From Deltaproteobacteria bacterium (GTDB taxonomy: Bacteria; Desulfobacterota_B; Binatia; UBA9968): a stretch of 5,947 nt of DNA. Shown piece by piece: positions 1-5,947 of this stretch. The notes under the pieces are model-generated. The model was not told where the DNA came from. It saw only the letters and a list, made by a program, of their open reading frames with translations, and ran no database searches. Positions within the stretch are counted from its first letter, which is position 1, and every line of letters begins with the position of its first letter. The translations under genes and the position numbers were made by a program. The stretch spans positions 1 to 5,947 of the forward strand of contig JACZQL010000102.1 in the NCBI GenBank assembly GCA_022545745.1, written 5' to 3'.

Positions 1-2574
1 TTCTCTGCTGTTGATTATGGCCTCCACGGCCTTATCGCCCACGTTCTTGACGGCGGACAGGCCAAAACGAATCTGATCCCCCACCGTGGTAAAATGAGCC
101 CGGCTTTCATTCACGTCTGGAGGGAGCACCTTGATCCCCTGGTCCCGGCACTCCGCCAGATTCTTAATGACCTTGTCCGTGTCGCCCATCTCCGAGGTCA
201 TCAGGGTTGCCATGAATTCCACCGGATAGTGGGATTTCAAATAGGCCGTCTGGTATGAAATCAGGGCGTACGCCGCCGAATGGGATTTGTTAAAGCCGTA
301 ACGTGCAAATGTCTCCATCTGGTCAAATATTACGGCTGCTGGCTTTGGTTTAATATGATTTTTTTGAGCCCCTTGGATAAATCGCTCCCGCTGACCTGCC
401 ATCTCCTCCGAGTCCTTTTTACCCATGGCGATACGCAGGATGTCCGCCTCTCCCATGGTATAGCAGGCGAGGCTTTGGGCGATTTGCATCACTTGTTCCT
501 GATAGATGATGACCCCGTGGGTATCTTTCAGGATTGGCTGTAGGGACGGGTGAGGGTAGCGGATCTTCTGTTTTCCCTGCTTGCGCTTGATGTACTCCTC
601 CGCCATGCCGCTGTCCAGAGGACCGGGGCGATAGAGGGCAAGGATAGCCACCAGGTCCTCAAAGCAGTTGGGTTTTATCTTCACCGTCATTTCCCGGATA
701 CCCGTACTCTCGAGCTGGAAGATCCCTGTGGTATTTCCTGAGCAAAGGAGGCCGTAGGTCTTCCCATCGTCCAGTGGAAGATGGTCCAAATCGATGTCAT
801 CGCCTCGGCTCGTACGGATAAGATCCAGACAGTCATGGATAAGGGTGAGCGTCTTTAGCCCAAGAAAATCGAACTTGATGAGACCGATCTTTCCCACGCT
901 GTCCATATCGAATTGAGTGACAATTCCACCCTCTTTATCCAGGTAGAGGGGTAGGTAATTGTCCAGGGGGCGGTTGGAAATGACCACGCCTGCGGCATGG
1001 GTGGATGAATGGCGCGTGAGCCCCTCCAGGCTGAGGGCATGGTCCAGTAGTGTTTTCACCCGAGGATCAGACTTCATCAAACCCTGGAGGCGAGGTTCCA
1101 TCTTGATGGCTTCGGCCAGCGAATAGTCAAACCCCTGCTTTGGGGCAGGGACCAGTTTTGCGATGGTGTCTGTTTCAGCGAAGGAGAACCCCAGGGCTCG
1201 CCCCACGTCTCTAATGGCGGCCTTTGCCTTCAGGGTCCCGAAGGTGGCGATCTGGGCTACTTTGTCTGCTCCGTATTTATCCTTGACGTACTGAATGACC
1301 TTGTCCCTACCGCGGATGCAAAAATCCACGTCTATATCCGGCATGGATCGGCGCTCGGGATTCAGGAATCGTTCAAACAGGAGACTGTGCTGGATGGGGT
1401 TGAGATCCGTGATCTTCAGGGCGTAGGCCACGAGGCTTCCTGCAGCCGAGCCCCGGCCTGGTCCAACGGGGATTCCATGGTCCTTCGCGTAGTTGATAAA
1501 ATCGGCCACAATAAGGAAGTAGCCCGAGTACTGCATGTGTTTGATCACGTCGAGTTCGTGGTCGAGCCGTTCGTCATAGACCTTTCTGGATTCAGCATCC
1601 AAGGGTTCGGTTTCGGAAGGATAAAGACTCTCCAGCCTCTGCTCCAATCCCTTGCGGGTAAGCTCGTCGAGGTGTTCGTCGAGGTTTTTGCCGGGGGGCG
1701 GATCAAAGCGGGGAAAATGGTATCGACCCAGTTCCAGTTCTAGATTACACCTTTGAGCGATCTCCAAGGTGTGGTCCACAGCCTCGGGACAGTAGGCCAT
1801 TCCCTCTCTCATCTGATCCGCCGACTTGATGAAGAGCTCGTCCGTGGACATTTTCATGCGGTTCTCATCGCTGACGTTCCGGCCGGTCTGAATGCAGAGG
1901 AGGACGTCATGGGCGGCTGCATCTTTCCTTTCCACGTAATGGCAGTCATTGGTTGCCACCACGGGAAGGGACAGATCTTTGCCAAGGTCAACGATGAGCC
2001 GGTTGACCTTTTCCTGCACTGGAATCTTGTTGTCTTGAATTTCGAGATAGAAGCGGTCCTTAAAAATGGAGGCATAATTCTCAGCAGCGGACTTGGCCTT
2101 GCCGATGTCCTCTACGGACAAGGAGGAAGCCACCTCTCCGCGGAGACAGGAGCTGAGTGCAATCAAACCCTCGTTGTGTTCTTTGAGCAGATCCTTGTCC
2201 ACCCTTGGCTTGTAGTAAAAACCCTCGGTAAAGCCAGCGGTCACAAGTTTACAAAGGTTTCGGTAACCATCCCTATTCATGGCCAGCAGAACCAGGTGAT
2301 GGTTGTACTCCTTAATTCCTTTATCCACACCCTTGCGCTCAAAACGGGTGGTGGGTGCCACGTAAATTTCACAGCCGAGAATGGGTTTGATACCGCGGCG
2401 CAGGGCCTCAGAGTAAAACTCCACCGCCCCGAACATGTTTCCGTGATCGGTCATGGCCAGGGCTGGTTGTTTTAGCTGTCGTACCCGTTCGAAGAGGGGC
2501 TCAATCTTATTGGCACCGTCCAGGAGGCTGTATTGGGTGTGGCAGTGAAGGTGGACGAAATTGGAATGCGCCAT
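1..2574 (-). CDS. dnaE: DNA polymerase III subunit alpha, N-terminal 858 residues (partial, runs off left edge)
   Basis: This is the catalytic subunit of the replicative DNA polymerase, which adds dNTPs in the holoenzyme at the fork. I translated it by hand: the frame is open from the ATG at 2572-2574 to base 1, with no stop or frameshift. It begins with the canonical MAHSNFVHLHCHTQYSLLDG. The PHP domain (about 5-280) has H10, H12, D19, H44 (TDHGN), E69 (GCEIYV), H93, C143, D210 and H212. The polymerase core follows, with GPGRGSAAGS (371-380), PDIDVDF (412-418; D415 and D417 match E. coli D401/D403) and KFDFLGL (D569 matches D555). ALYRPGPLDSGMAEEYI (646-662) and YGFNKSHSAAYA (759-770) are also typical. 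A helix-hairpin-helix start (GLSAVKNVG, 838-846) ends the visible part. Family members are about 1150 residues, so the OB fold, clamp-binding and tau-binding parts lie beyond the window. The ribosome site is weak (GGAAAAAAGAG before CCCATG), but conserved homology from residue 1 supports this start. It lies 65 nt after guaA. Confidence 0.97.
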   Translation of the reverse strand, partial: MAHSNFVHLHCHTQYSLLDGANKIEPLFERVRQLKQPALAMTDHGNMFGAVEFYSEALRRGIKPILGCEIYVAPTTRFERKGVDKGIKEYNHHLVLLAMNRDGYRNLCKLVTAGFTEGFYYKPRVDKDLLKEHNEGLIALSSCLRGEVASSLSVEDIGKAKSAAENYASIFKDRFYLEIQDNKIPVQEKVNRLIVDLGKDLSLPVVATNDCHYVERKDAAAHDVLLCIQTGRNVSDENRMKMSTDELFIKSADQMREGMAYCPEAVDHTLEIAQRCNLELELGRYHFPRFDPPPGKNLDEHLDELTRKGLEQRLESLYPSETEPLDAESRKVYDERLDHELDVIKHMQYSGYFLIVADFINYAKDHGIPVGPGRGSAAGSLVAYALKITDLNPIQHSLLFERFLNPERRSMPDIDVDFCIRGRDKVIQYVKDKYGADKVAQIATFGTLKAKAAIRDVGRALGFSFAETDTIAKLVPAPKQGFDYSLAEAIKMEPRLQGLMKSDPRVKTLLDHALSLEGLTRHSSTHAAGVVISNRPLDNYLPLYLDKEGGIVTQFDMDSVGKIGLIKFDFLGLKTLTLIHDCLDLIRTSRGDDIDLDHLPLDDGKTYGLLCSGNTTGIFQLESTGIREMTVKIKPNCFEDLVAILALYRPGPLDSGMAEEYIKRKQGKQKIRYPHPSLQPILKDTHGVIIYQEQVMQIAQSLACYTMGEADILRIAMGKKDSEEMAGQRERFIQGAQKNHIKPKPAAVIFDQMETFARYGFNKSHSAAYALISYQTAYLKSHYPVEFMATLMTSEMGDTDKVIKNLAECRDQGIKVLPPDVNESRAHFTTVGDQIRFGLSAVKNVGDKAVEAIINSRE

Positions 2575-2639
2575 GGGCTCTTTTTTCCGCGAATTAACCT
2601 AGCACAAAATAAGGGGCTGCACAATTTTTTCCTATATTT
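2575..2639 (-). other. guaA-dnaE spacer, AT-rich, with a TTGTGC direct repeat
   Basis: This 65-nt gap separates the guaA stop from the dnaE start. I find no G+C-rich hairpin followed by a T run, so nothing here stops transcription from guaA into dnaE. On the minus strand, TTGTGC occurs twice (about 2617-2622 and 2600-2605) with 11 nt between the copies. The first copy stands 17 nt ahead of TAGGTT, a poor sigma-70-like pair (3/6 matches in each hexamer). It may be a weak internal promoter or a protein site, but the evidence is slight. Confidence 0.3.
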
Positions 2640-4169
2640 TTATTCCCATTCAATGGTTGCAGGGGGCTTGGAAGAGATATCGTAGACAACCCGACCCACT
2701 CCGCGTACCTCGTTGATGATGCGATTAGAAATTCTTCCGAGCAATTCCGAGGGTAGCGGAACCCAATCGGCCGTCATTCCATCCTGGCTATTCACCACCC
2801 TCAGTGCGACGACGTTCTCGTAGGTTCGCTCGTCCCCCATGACACCAACGGTACGGGTCGGAAGCAGAACGGCAAAGGACTGCCATACCTTATCGTGAAA
2901 ACCGGCGACCCGAATCTCATGCATTACGATGGCATCTGCCTCGCGCAGGACTTGCAGCCGCTCCTCCGTTACTTCTCCCAGAATGCGAACGGCGAGACCA
3001 GGACCTGGGAAGGGCTGGCGCAGGATCATCTCCGTGGGAAGACCCAACTCTTGCCCCAATCGGCGCACCTCGTCTTTGAAAAGCTCCCGGAGGGGTTCAA
3101 TGATTTGAAGTTTCATTTTCTCAGGGAGTCCACCCACGTTGTGGTGGGTCTTGATGGTAGCCGAGGGGCCAACGGATGAGACCGACTCGATTACATCGGG
3201 ATAGAGGGTCCCCTGGGTGAGGTAAGGAATTTCACCGAGCCTCATGGCCTCCTCTTCGAAGACCTCGATAAAGAGGTGGCCGATCCTCCTTCGTTTCTCT
3301 TCCGGATCTTCTACCCCTTGAAGGGCCGAGACAAAACGTGCACTCGCATCCACATGGCGAAAGCCCTCTCCGAAACGCCCTCCCAATTGACAAACCTCCT
3401 CTGCTTCCCTCTGGCGCAGGAGCCCGTTGTTGACGAAGATACAAATCAGTCGGTCCCCAATGGCCCGGTGCACGAGGGTCGCTGCCACTGAGGAGTCCAC
3501 CCCGCCGCTCAGGGCACAGAGCACGCGGTTTTCTCCCACACGCTTGCTGATGGTCTCAATGGAGGTCTCGATAAAGTGAGCCATGGTCCATGTGGGTTCG
3601 CACTTGCAGATGCGGAAGAGAAAATTATTCAGGGTTTCCTTCCCCCGTGGTGTGTGGGTCACCTCAGGGTGAAACTGGACCCCAAAGAGACGCCGCTCGG
3701 GGTTGGAGAAGGCAGCAATGGGGGAGTTGGTACTTTGCGCGAGCACACACCAGCCTTCAGGGAGGGATGTCATGTGGTCCCCGTGACTCATCCAGACACG
3801 GACCCCCTTGTCTTGTGTGAACCCGTGAAACAGATCCGAATTGTCTTTAATGAAAAGGTCAGCGAGGCCATATTCGCGCTGATCGGCGCGTGCCACTTCG
3901 CCCCCCCCGGCTCGATTAATGAGTCCCATACCGTAACAAATGCCCAAGAAGGGAACGGGAAAATCGAATAGCTCTCCCTGCACTTGGGGGGCGTTTTCCT
4001 GGTAGACACTGGCAGGACTGCCCGAAAGGATAATCCCCTTAGGTCGGAGCTGACGTATTTTTTCTAGGGGAATGTTGAAGGGGTGGATTTCGCAGTAAAC
4101 GTTACTCTCGCGGACGCAGCGGGCTATAAGCTGTGTATATTGGGACCCAAAATCAAGAATGAGGATCAT
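2640..4169 (-). CDS. guaA: GMP synthase (glutamine-hydrolysing)
   Basis: This cytosolic enzyme converts XMP, ATP and glutamine to GMP, the last step of guanine-nucleotide synthesis. It has 509 residues, a normal length for single-chain GuaA (E. coli has 525, with a longer N-terminus). The class I glutamine amidotransferase domain (about 2-190) starts [16 protein letters not shown] and has nucleophile C78 in GICYGM and the H167/E169 pair in FHPEV. The ATP-pyrophosphatase domain (about 200-385) has the P-loop SGGVDSS (221-227), [11 protein letters not shown] (319-329) and [12 protein letters not shown] (339-350). The C-terminal dimerisation domain has [16 protein letters not shown] (384-399) and ends in the conserved KPPATIEWE. 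Oddity: residue 82, the glutamine of the usual GICYGMQ motif, is glycine, and residues 82-90 (GLINRAGGG) depart from the family pattern beside a run of eight G. The rest is canonical and in frame. The start overlaps the guaB stop by 4 nt, implying translational coupling, with AGGT (4174-4177) as a modest ribosome site. Confidence 0.99.
   Translation of the reverse strand: MILILDFGSQYTQLIARCVRESNVYCEIHPFNIPLEKIRQLRPKGIILSGSPASVYQENAPQVQGELFDFPVPFLGICYGMGLINRAGGGEVARADQREYGLADLFIKDNSDLFHGFTQDKGVRVWMSHGDHMTSLPEGWCVLAQSTNSPIAAFSNPERRLFGVQFHPEVTHTPRGKETLNNFLFRICKCEPTWTMAHFIETSIETISKRVGENRVLCALSGGVDSSVAATLVHRAIGDRLICIFVNNGLLRQREAEEVCQLGGRFGEGFRHVDASARFVSALQGVEDPEEKRRRIGHLFIEVFEEEAMRLGEIPYLTQGTLYPDVIESVSSVGPSATIKTHHNVGGLPEKMKLQIIEPLRELFKDEVRRLGQELGLPTEMILRQPFPGPGLAVRILGEVTEERLQVLREADAIVMHEIRVAGFHDKVWQSFAVLLPTRTVGVMGDERTYENVVALRVVNSQDGMTADWVPLPSELLGRISNRIINEVRGVGRVVYDISSKPPATIEWE
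4166..4169 (-). other. ATGA stop/start overlap of guaB and guaA
   Basis: On the minus strand the guaA ATG (4167-4169) and guaB TGA (4166-4168) share bases as ATGA. This arrangement normally reflects coupled translation. An AGGT stretch (4174-4177), five nucleotides upstream of the ATG (counting from AGG), lies within the last guaB codons and can serve as the guaA Shine-Dalgarno sequence. Stoichiometric synthesis of the two consecutive enzymes of the IMP to GMP branch is the likely result (inference). Confidence 0.9.
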
Positions 4170-5632
4170 TCGGACCTATAATTAGGTGCCTCTTTCGTGA
4201 TAAAGACATCATGGACATGGCCTTCCCTCAGCCCGGCCGAGGTGATCTGGATGAAGCGGGCCTTGGTGCGCAATTCCTGAATCGTCCGAGAGCCAAGGTA
4301 ACCCATCCCTGACTGCAATCCCCCGACCAGCTGATGGATATTGAAGGCAAGTGAGCCCTTGTAAGGGATCTGTCCTTCAATCCCTTCAGGGACCAATTTC
4401 ATTTCTTCCTCAACATCTCCCTGACCGTAGCGGTCCTTGCTTCCATCCTTCATGGCGCCTACGGAACCCATGCCACGGTAGAGTTTATAGGTCCGCCCTT
4501 GGTAGAGGATCGTTTCGCCCGGACTCTCTTCGGTCCCCGCAAACAAACCACCGATCATGACGGTATGAGCCCCCGTGGCAAGTGCCTTGGTGATGTCACC
4601 TGAGAACTTAATGCCTCCATCAGAGATCACAGGAATGTTGTGCCTCTCGGCCACTTTGACGCAGTTGGCTATGGCCGTGAGCTGAGGTACCCCAATCCCT
4701 GAAATGACGCGGGTCGTGCAAATGGAGCCAGGACCCACTCCTACCTTGACGGTGTTCACCCCCGCCTCGATCAGCGCAGTGGTCCCCTCCTCCGTAGCCA
4801 CGTTTCCTCCGGCAATGTCGAGGTCGGGATAGTGACGTCGAATGCGTGCGACCATGTCCAGGACGTTTTTCGAGTGACCATGAGCCGTATCCACGGCAAC
4901 TAGGTCGACTCCTGCCCTGACCAAGGCGTCTACCCTGGCTTCACAATCCGGCCCTATGCCCACGGCAGCCGCTACCCGCAACCTTCCCCTGTCGTCCTTG
5001 CAGGCAAAGGGATACTGGCTTTTCTTCTCGATATCTTTGACGGTAATGAGTCCTTTTAACTGCAAACGGTCGTCCACCACGAGGAGTTTCTCGATCCGGT
5101 GACGGTGTAAGATCTCCTTGGCCTCCTCGAAATCCACCCCGGGCTTGGTGGTGACCAGGTTATCCTTTGTCATCACCTCCGAGACAGGGCGATCGAGCCT
5201 CTTTTCAAAGCGCAGGTCCCGATGGGTGATGATTCCCACCAGCTTTCCATTCTGGGTGACCGGCAGCCCGGAGATACGAAACTTTCCCATGATCTCCTGG
5301 GCCTCTGCGATCTTTTGCTCCGGCTCCACGGTGATGGGATCCGTGATCATTCCGCTCTCGAATTTTTTTACTTTTTCCACCTCCGCAGCTTCGGCGGCAA
5401 TGGACATATTACGGTGAATGATTCCGATTCCGCCCTCCTGCGCCATGGCGATGGCTGTGCGTGACTCCGTCACCGTATCCATGGCAGCACTCAGGAGTGG
5501 GACGTTCAATTTGATCCGCTCGGTGAGGATGGTAGAGACGTCAATTTCCCTTGGAAGGACCGAGGATTCAGCGGGGATTAAGAGGACGTCGTCAAAGGTC
5601 AAGCCATGGGGTAGTATTTCCTGGTTCAACAT
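4166..5632 (-). CDS. guaB: IMP dehydrogenase
   Basis: This NAD-dependent enzyme oxidises IMP to XMP, the committed step toward GMP. It has 488 residues, the standard bacterial length. The (beta/alpha)8 barrel is interrupted by a CBS-domain pair (about 95-205; [19 protein letters not shown] in the first, [19 protein letters not shown] in the second), which in this family binds adenine/guanine nucleotides and tunes activity and oligomer state. The N-terminus has [17 protein letters not shown] (11-27) and [11 protein letters not shown] (46-56). The active site shows VDTAHGHS (247-254, NAD side), the potassium/catalytic loop [11 protein letters not shown] with C305, [11 protein letters not shown] (336-346, phosphate/ribose binding), [13 protein letters not shown] (361-373) and the mobile-flap Arg401-Tyr402 in KDRYGQ. 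All expected catalytic residues are present. The ATG at 5630-5632 has a strong ribosome site six nucleotides upstream, and the protein starts where family members do. It is first in the guaB-guaA(-dnaE) cluster, preceded by a terminator-like hairpin in its leader. Confidence 0.99.
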   Translation of the reverse strand: MLNQEILPHGLTFDDVLLIPAESSVLPREIDVSTILTERIKLNVPLLSAAMDTVTESRTAIAMAQEGGIGIIHRNMSIAAEAAEVEKVKKFESGMITDPITVEPEQKIAEAQEIMGKFRISGLPVTQNGKLVGIITHRDLRFEKRLDRPVSEVMTKDNLVTTKPGVDFEEAKEILHRHRIEKLLVVDDRLQLKGLITVKDIEKKSQYPFACKDDRGRLRVAAAVGIGPDCEARVDALVRAGVDLVAVDTAHGHSKNVLDMVARIRRHYPDLDIAGGNVATEEGTTALIEAGVNTVKVGVGPGSICTTRVISGIGVPQLTAIANCVKVAERHNIPVISDGGIKFSGDITKALATGAHTVMIGGLFAGTEESPGETILYQGRTYKLYRGMGSVGAMKDGSKDRYGQGDVEEEMKLVPEGIEGQIPYKGSLAFNIHQLVGGLQSGMGYLGSRTIQELRTKARFIQITSAGLREGHVHDVFITKEAPNYRSE

Positions 5633-5636
5633 GGCT

Positions 5637-5643
5637 TACCTCC
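5637..5643 (-). promoter_or_regulatory. guaB Shine-Dalgarno sequence
   Basis: The minus strand reads GGAGGTA, then GCC and the variable TAAGCC spacing, before the guaB ATG. The GGAGG core is six nucleotides from the start codon, an optimal ribosome site that fixes the guaB start. It lies only 10 nt downstream of the terminator U tract at 5654, so hairpin formation upstream leaves the site itself exposed. Control by that hairpin would therefore be at transcription rather than by covering this site. Confidence 0.88.
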
Positions 5644-5653
5644 GAGCAAGGAT

Positions 5654-5683
5654 AAAAAAAACCCAGACGAAGGCCTGGGTTTT
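5654..5683 (-). terminator. Intrinsic terminator-like hairpin in the guaB leader (candidate attenuator)
   Basis: On the minus strand AAAACCCAG (5675-5683) pairs perfectly with CTGGGTTTT (5658-5666) around an 8-nt loop. Eight consecutive T follow on the RNA-like strand (5654-5661), four of them in the stem. This is a classic rho-independent terminator pointing toward guaB. The plus-strand side has only TTTT, so it is weaker in that direction. Only 10 nt separate it from the guaB Shine-Dalgarno sequence, so a normal promoter cannot fit between. Either guaB transcripts read through it (attenuation), or it ends an upstream minus-strand transcript that also feeds guaB. If instead transcription starts right at the hairpin, it would be a 5'-end stabilising stem. 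Confidence 0.75.
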
Positions 5684-5692
5684 AGTGATTAT

Positions 5693-5798
5693 CTGTTTCA
5701 AGACATCCATACATTCTCTTACCAAGATTTCCCACTCTTGGCAAGATGGCCCATACGGGCTCTTAGGCCTAGATTCTTACCTATCAATTCTTAAACAG
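5693..5798 (-). ncRNA. Candidate structured leader RNA upstream of guaB (unclassified)
   Basis: On the minus strand CTGTTTAAG (5790-5798) can pair with CTTGAAACAG (5693-5702), giving 9 bp with one bulged G. This closes a domain of 106 nt that contains a 10-bp hairpin (5718-5745) and a short GCCC-GTAT-GGGC stem (5749-5760). The terminator follows 9 nt later. A closing stem, internal hairpins and then an expression platform is riboswitch-like architecture. I do not recognise the sequence as a purine, PRPP/ppGpp (ykkC), T-box or other known class. The closing stem is short enough to arise by chance in 300 nt, so the domain boundary is a hypothesis. Confidence 0.3.
5718..5745 (-). promoter_or_regulatory. 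10-bp hairpin in the guaB leader
   Basis: The minus strand reads CTTGCCAAGA, an 8-nt loop GTGGGAAA, then TCTTGGTAAG. As RNA all ten positions pair, one as G-U, while the plus-strand version would have an A-C mismatch there. This hints that the functional strand is the one leading into guaB. It is not followed by a T run and so is not a terminator. It may be an RNA structural element or an operator-like dyad for a DNA-binding regulator. Confidence 0.55.
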
Positions 5799-5822
5799 GG
5801 CGACTTCAATAAAGTTTTTCGC

Positions 5823-5893
5823 ACGAAGACGCCAGGCCCGCAAAGAGAAAGATTCTGCTATTTTCTCCGAACTTGGCGTGCTTTGCGTCTTTG
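5823..5893. repeat. Imperfect inverted repeat of the CGCAAAGACGC type
   Basis: The plus strand has ACGAAGACGCCAGG, then CCCGCAAAGAGAAAG, on the left. On the right it has CTCCGAACTTGGCGTG and then CTTTGCGTCTTTG. Several short segments are complementary between arms: AAGACGC with GCGTCTT, CGCAAAG with CTTTGCG and ACGCCA with TGGCGT. They are not nested in one order, so this looks more like two degraded inverted copies of a short intergenic motif than a single clean stem. Similar CGCAAAG/CTTTGCG-rich intergenic strings are, from memory, common in environmental bacterial genomes. No transposase or terminal target duplication is visible. Confidence 0.45.
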
Positions 5894-5947
5894 ACCGATG
5901 CATCTTTTTCCCAATTCCGTAAGCCAAAATTTAACGGAACATTTTAC

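Larger units (their letters stand above)
5633..5947. other. Gene-free region upstream of guaB
   Basis: About 315 nt hold no convincing protein or tRNA gene. Besides the guaB ribosome site, terminator hairpin, leader stems and repeat listed separately, there is a TTCCGT/ACGGAA inverted repeat (5915-5920 and 5934-5939, 13-nt loop). There are no strong sigma-70 promoters on the minus strand. The best fragments are TTGCCA with TAAGAG at 17 nt, which lie inside the 10-bp hairpin, and an isolated GATAAT about 10 nt ahead of the terminator stem with no -35 match. The guaB promoter could lie in the right-hand part or beyond the edge. Confidence 0.6.

Noticed and set aside
1753..2475. 240-codon open frame on the plus strand, antisense to dnaE
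   Set aside because: It lies wholly inside the dnaE coding region, whose minus-strand frame gives canonical PHP and polymerase motifs. The plus-strand translation shows no recognisable domain.
5682..5714. Ten-residue leader peptide on the minus strand ([10 protein letters not shown]) ending just before the terminator stem
   Set aside because: Its position is suggestive, but the ribosome site is weak and there is no run of regulatory codons. Purine genes have no obvious reason for amino-acid-based attenuation. It could be reconsidered if conserved.
5700..5740. TTGCCA, 17 nt, TAAGAG as a sigma-70 promoter for guaB
   Set aside because: The -10 element matches only 3 of 6 positions and the -35 lies inside the 10-bp hairpin. 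A transcript from here would still pass the terminator. It is too weak to call.
5418..5894. 158-codon open frame on the plus strand, spanning the guaB start and its leader
   Set aside because: It begins antisense to conserved guaB codons, crosses the terminator and repeat, and shows no domain. It is judged a shadow of guaB plus chance openness in the leader.
5915..5939. TTCCGT/ACGGAA inverted repeat as an operator
   Set aside because: The arms are six base pairs with a 13-nt loop, with no known regulator consensus and no promoter nearby. This is at chance level in an AT-rich stretch.
5858..5947. Minus-strand frame open from the right edge to a TAG, possibly the end of an upstream gene
   Set aside because: It is only 29 codons, overlaps the repeat, has a basic low-information composition and no recognisable C-terminus. 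It is compatible with chance.
5898..5947. Plus-strand ATG with a frame open to the right edge (MHLFPNSVSQ...)
   Set aside because: There is no Shine-Dalgarno sequence, only 16 complete codons are visible, and no similarity is recognised. It cannot be supported from this window.

Overview
The window holds three protein genes, all on the minus strand, in the transcription order guaB, guaA, dnaE, followed at the right end by about 315 bases without a convincing gene. Everything recognisable is bacterial core metabolism or replication. No mobile element, CRISPR array, rRNA, tRNA or phage gene was seen. Base composition is moderate (roughly half G+C). The guaB-guaA-dnaE order and the protein style suggest a Desulfobacterota-like (deltaproteobacterial) or related Gram-negative anaerobe, but this is a low-confidence inference that one window cannot settle.

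Layout from right to left, the direction of transcription: (1) 5633-5947 is a non-coding leader region of guaB. It contains an imperfect inverted repeat of the 'CGCAAAGACGC' type (about 5823-5893), a potentially folded segment (5693-5798) with a 10-bp hairpin inside it (5718-5745), and an intrinsic-terminator-like hairpin with an 8-U tract (5654-5683). The terminator ends only 10 nt before the guaB Shine-Dalgarno sequence. (2) guaB, 4166-5632, encodes a full-length IMP dehydrogenase with both CBS domains. (3) guaA, 2640-4169, encodes a full-length GMP synthase and overlaps the guaB stop by an ATGA. (4) There is a 65-nt AT-rich spacer. (5) dnaE, 1-2574, encodes the replicative DNA polymerase III alpha subunit. 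It is intact for its first 858 codons and runs off the left edge.

GuaB oxidises IMP to XMP and GuaA aminates XMP to GMP, so the two translationally coupled genes are the whole dedicated guanine-nucleotide branch. dnaE follows with no obvious terminator between, so it may be co-transcribed.

The main points for a second look are: (a) the terminator inside the guaB 5' leader, which leaves almost no room for a promoter downstream and so suggests a transcription-attenuation or riboswitch-type control not matching any class I recognise; (b) a GuaA whose catalytic-cysteine motif lacks the usual glutamine (GICYGMG instead of GICYGMQ), next to a run of eight C/G bases; (c) a DnaE PHP domain that keeps all nine expected metal ligands.
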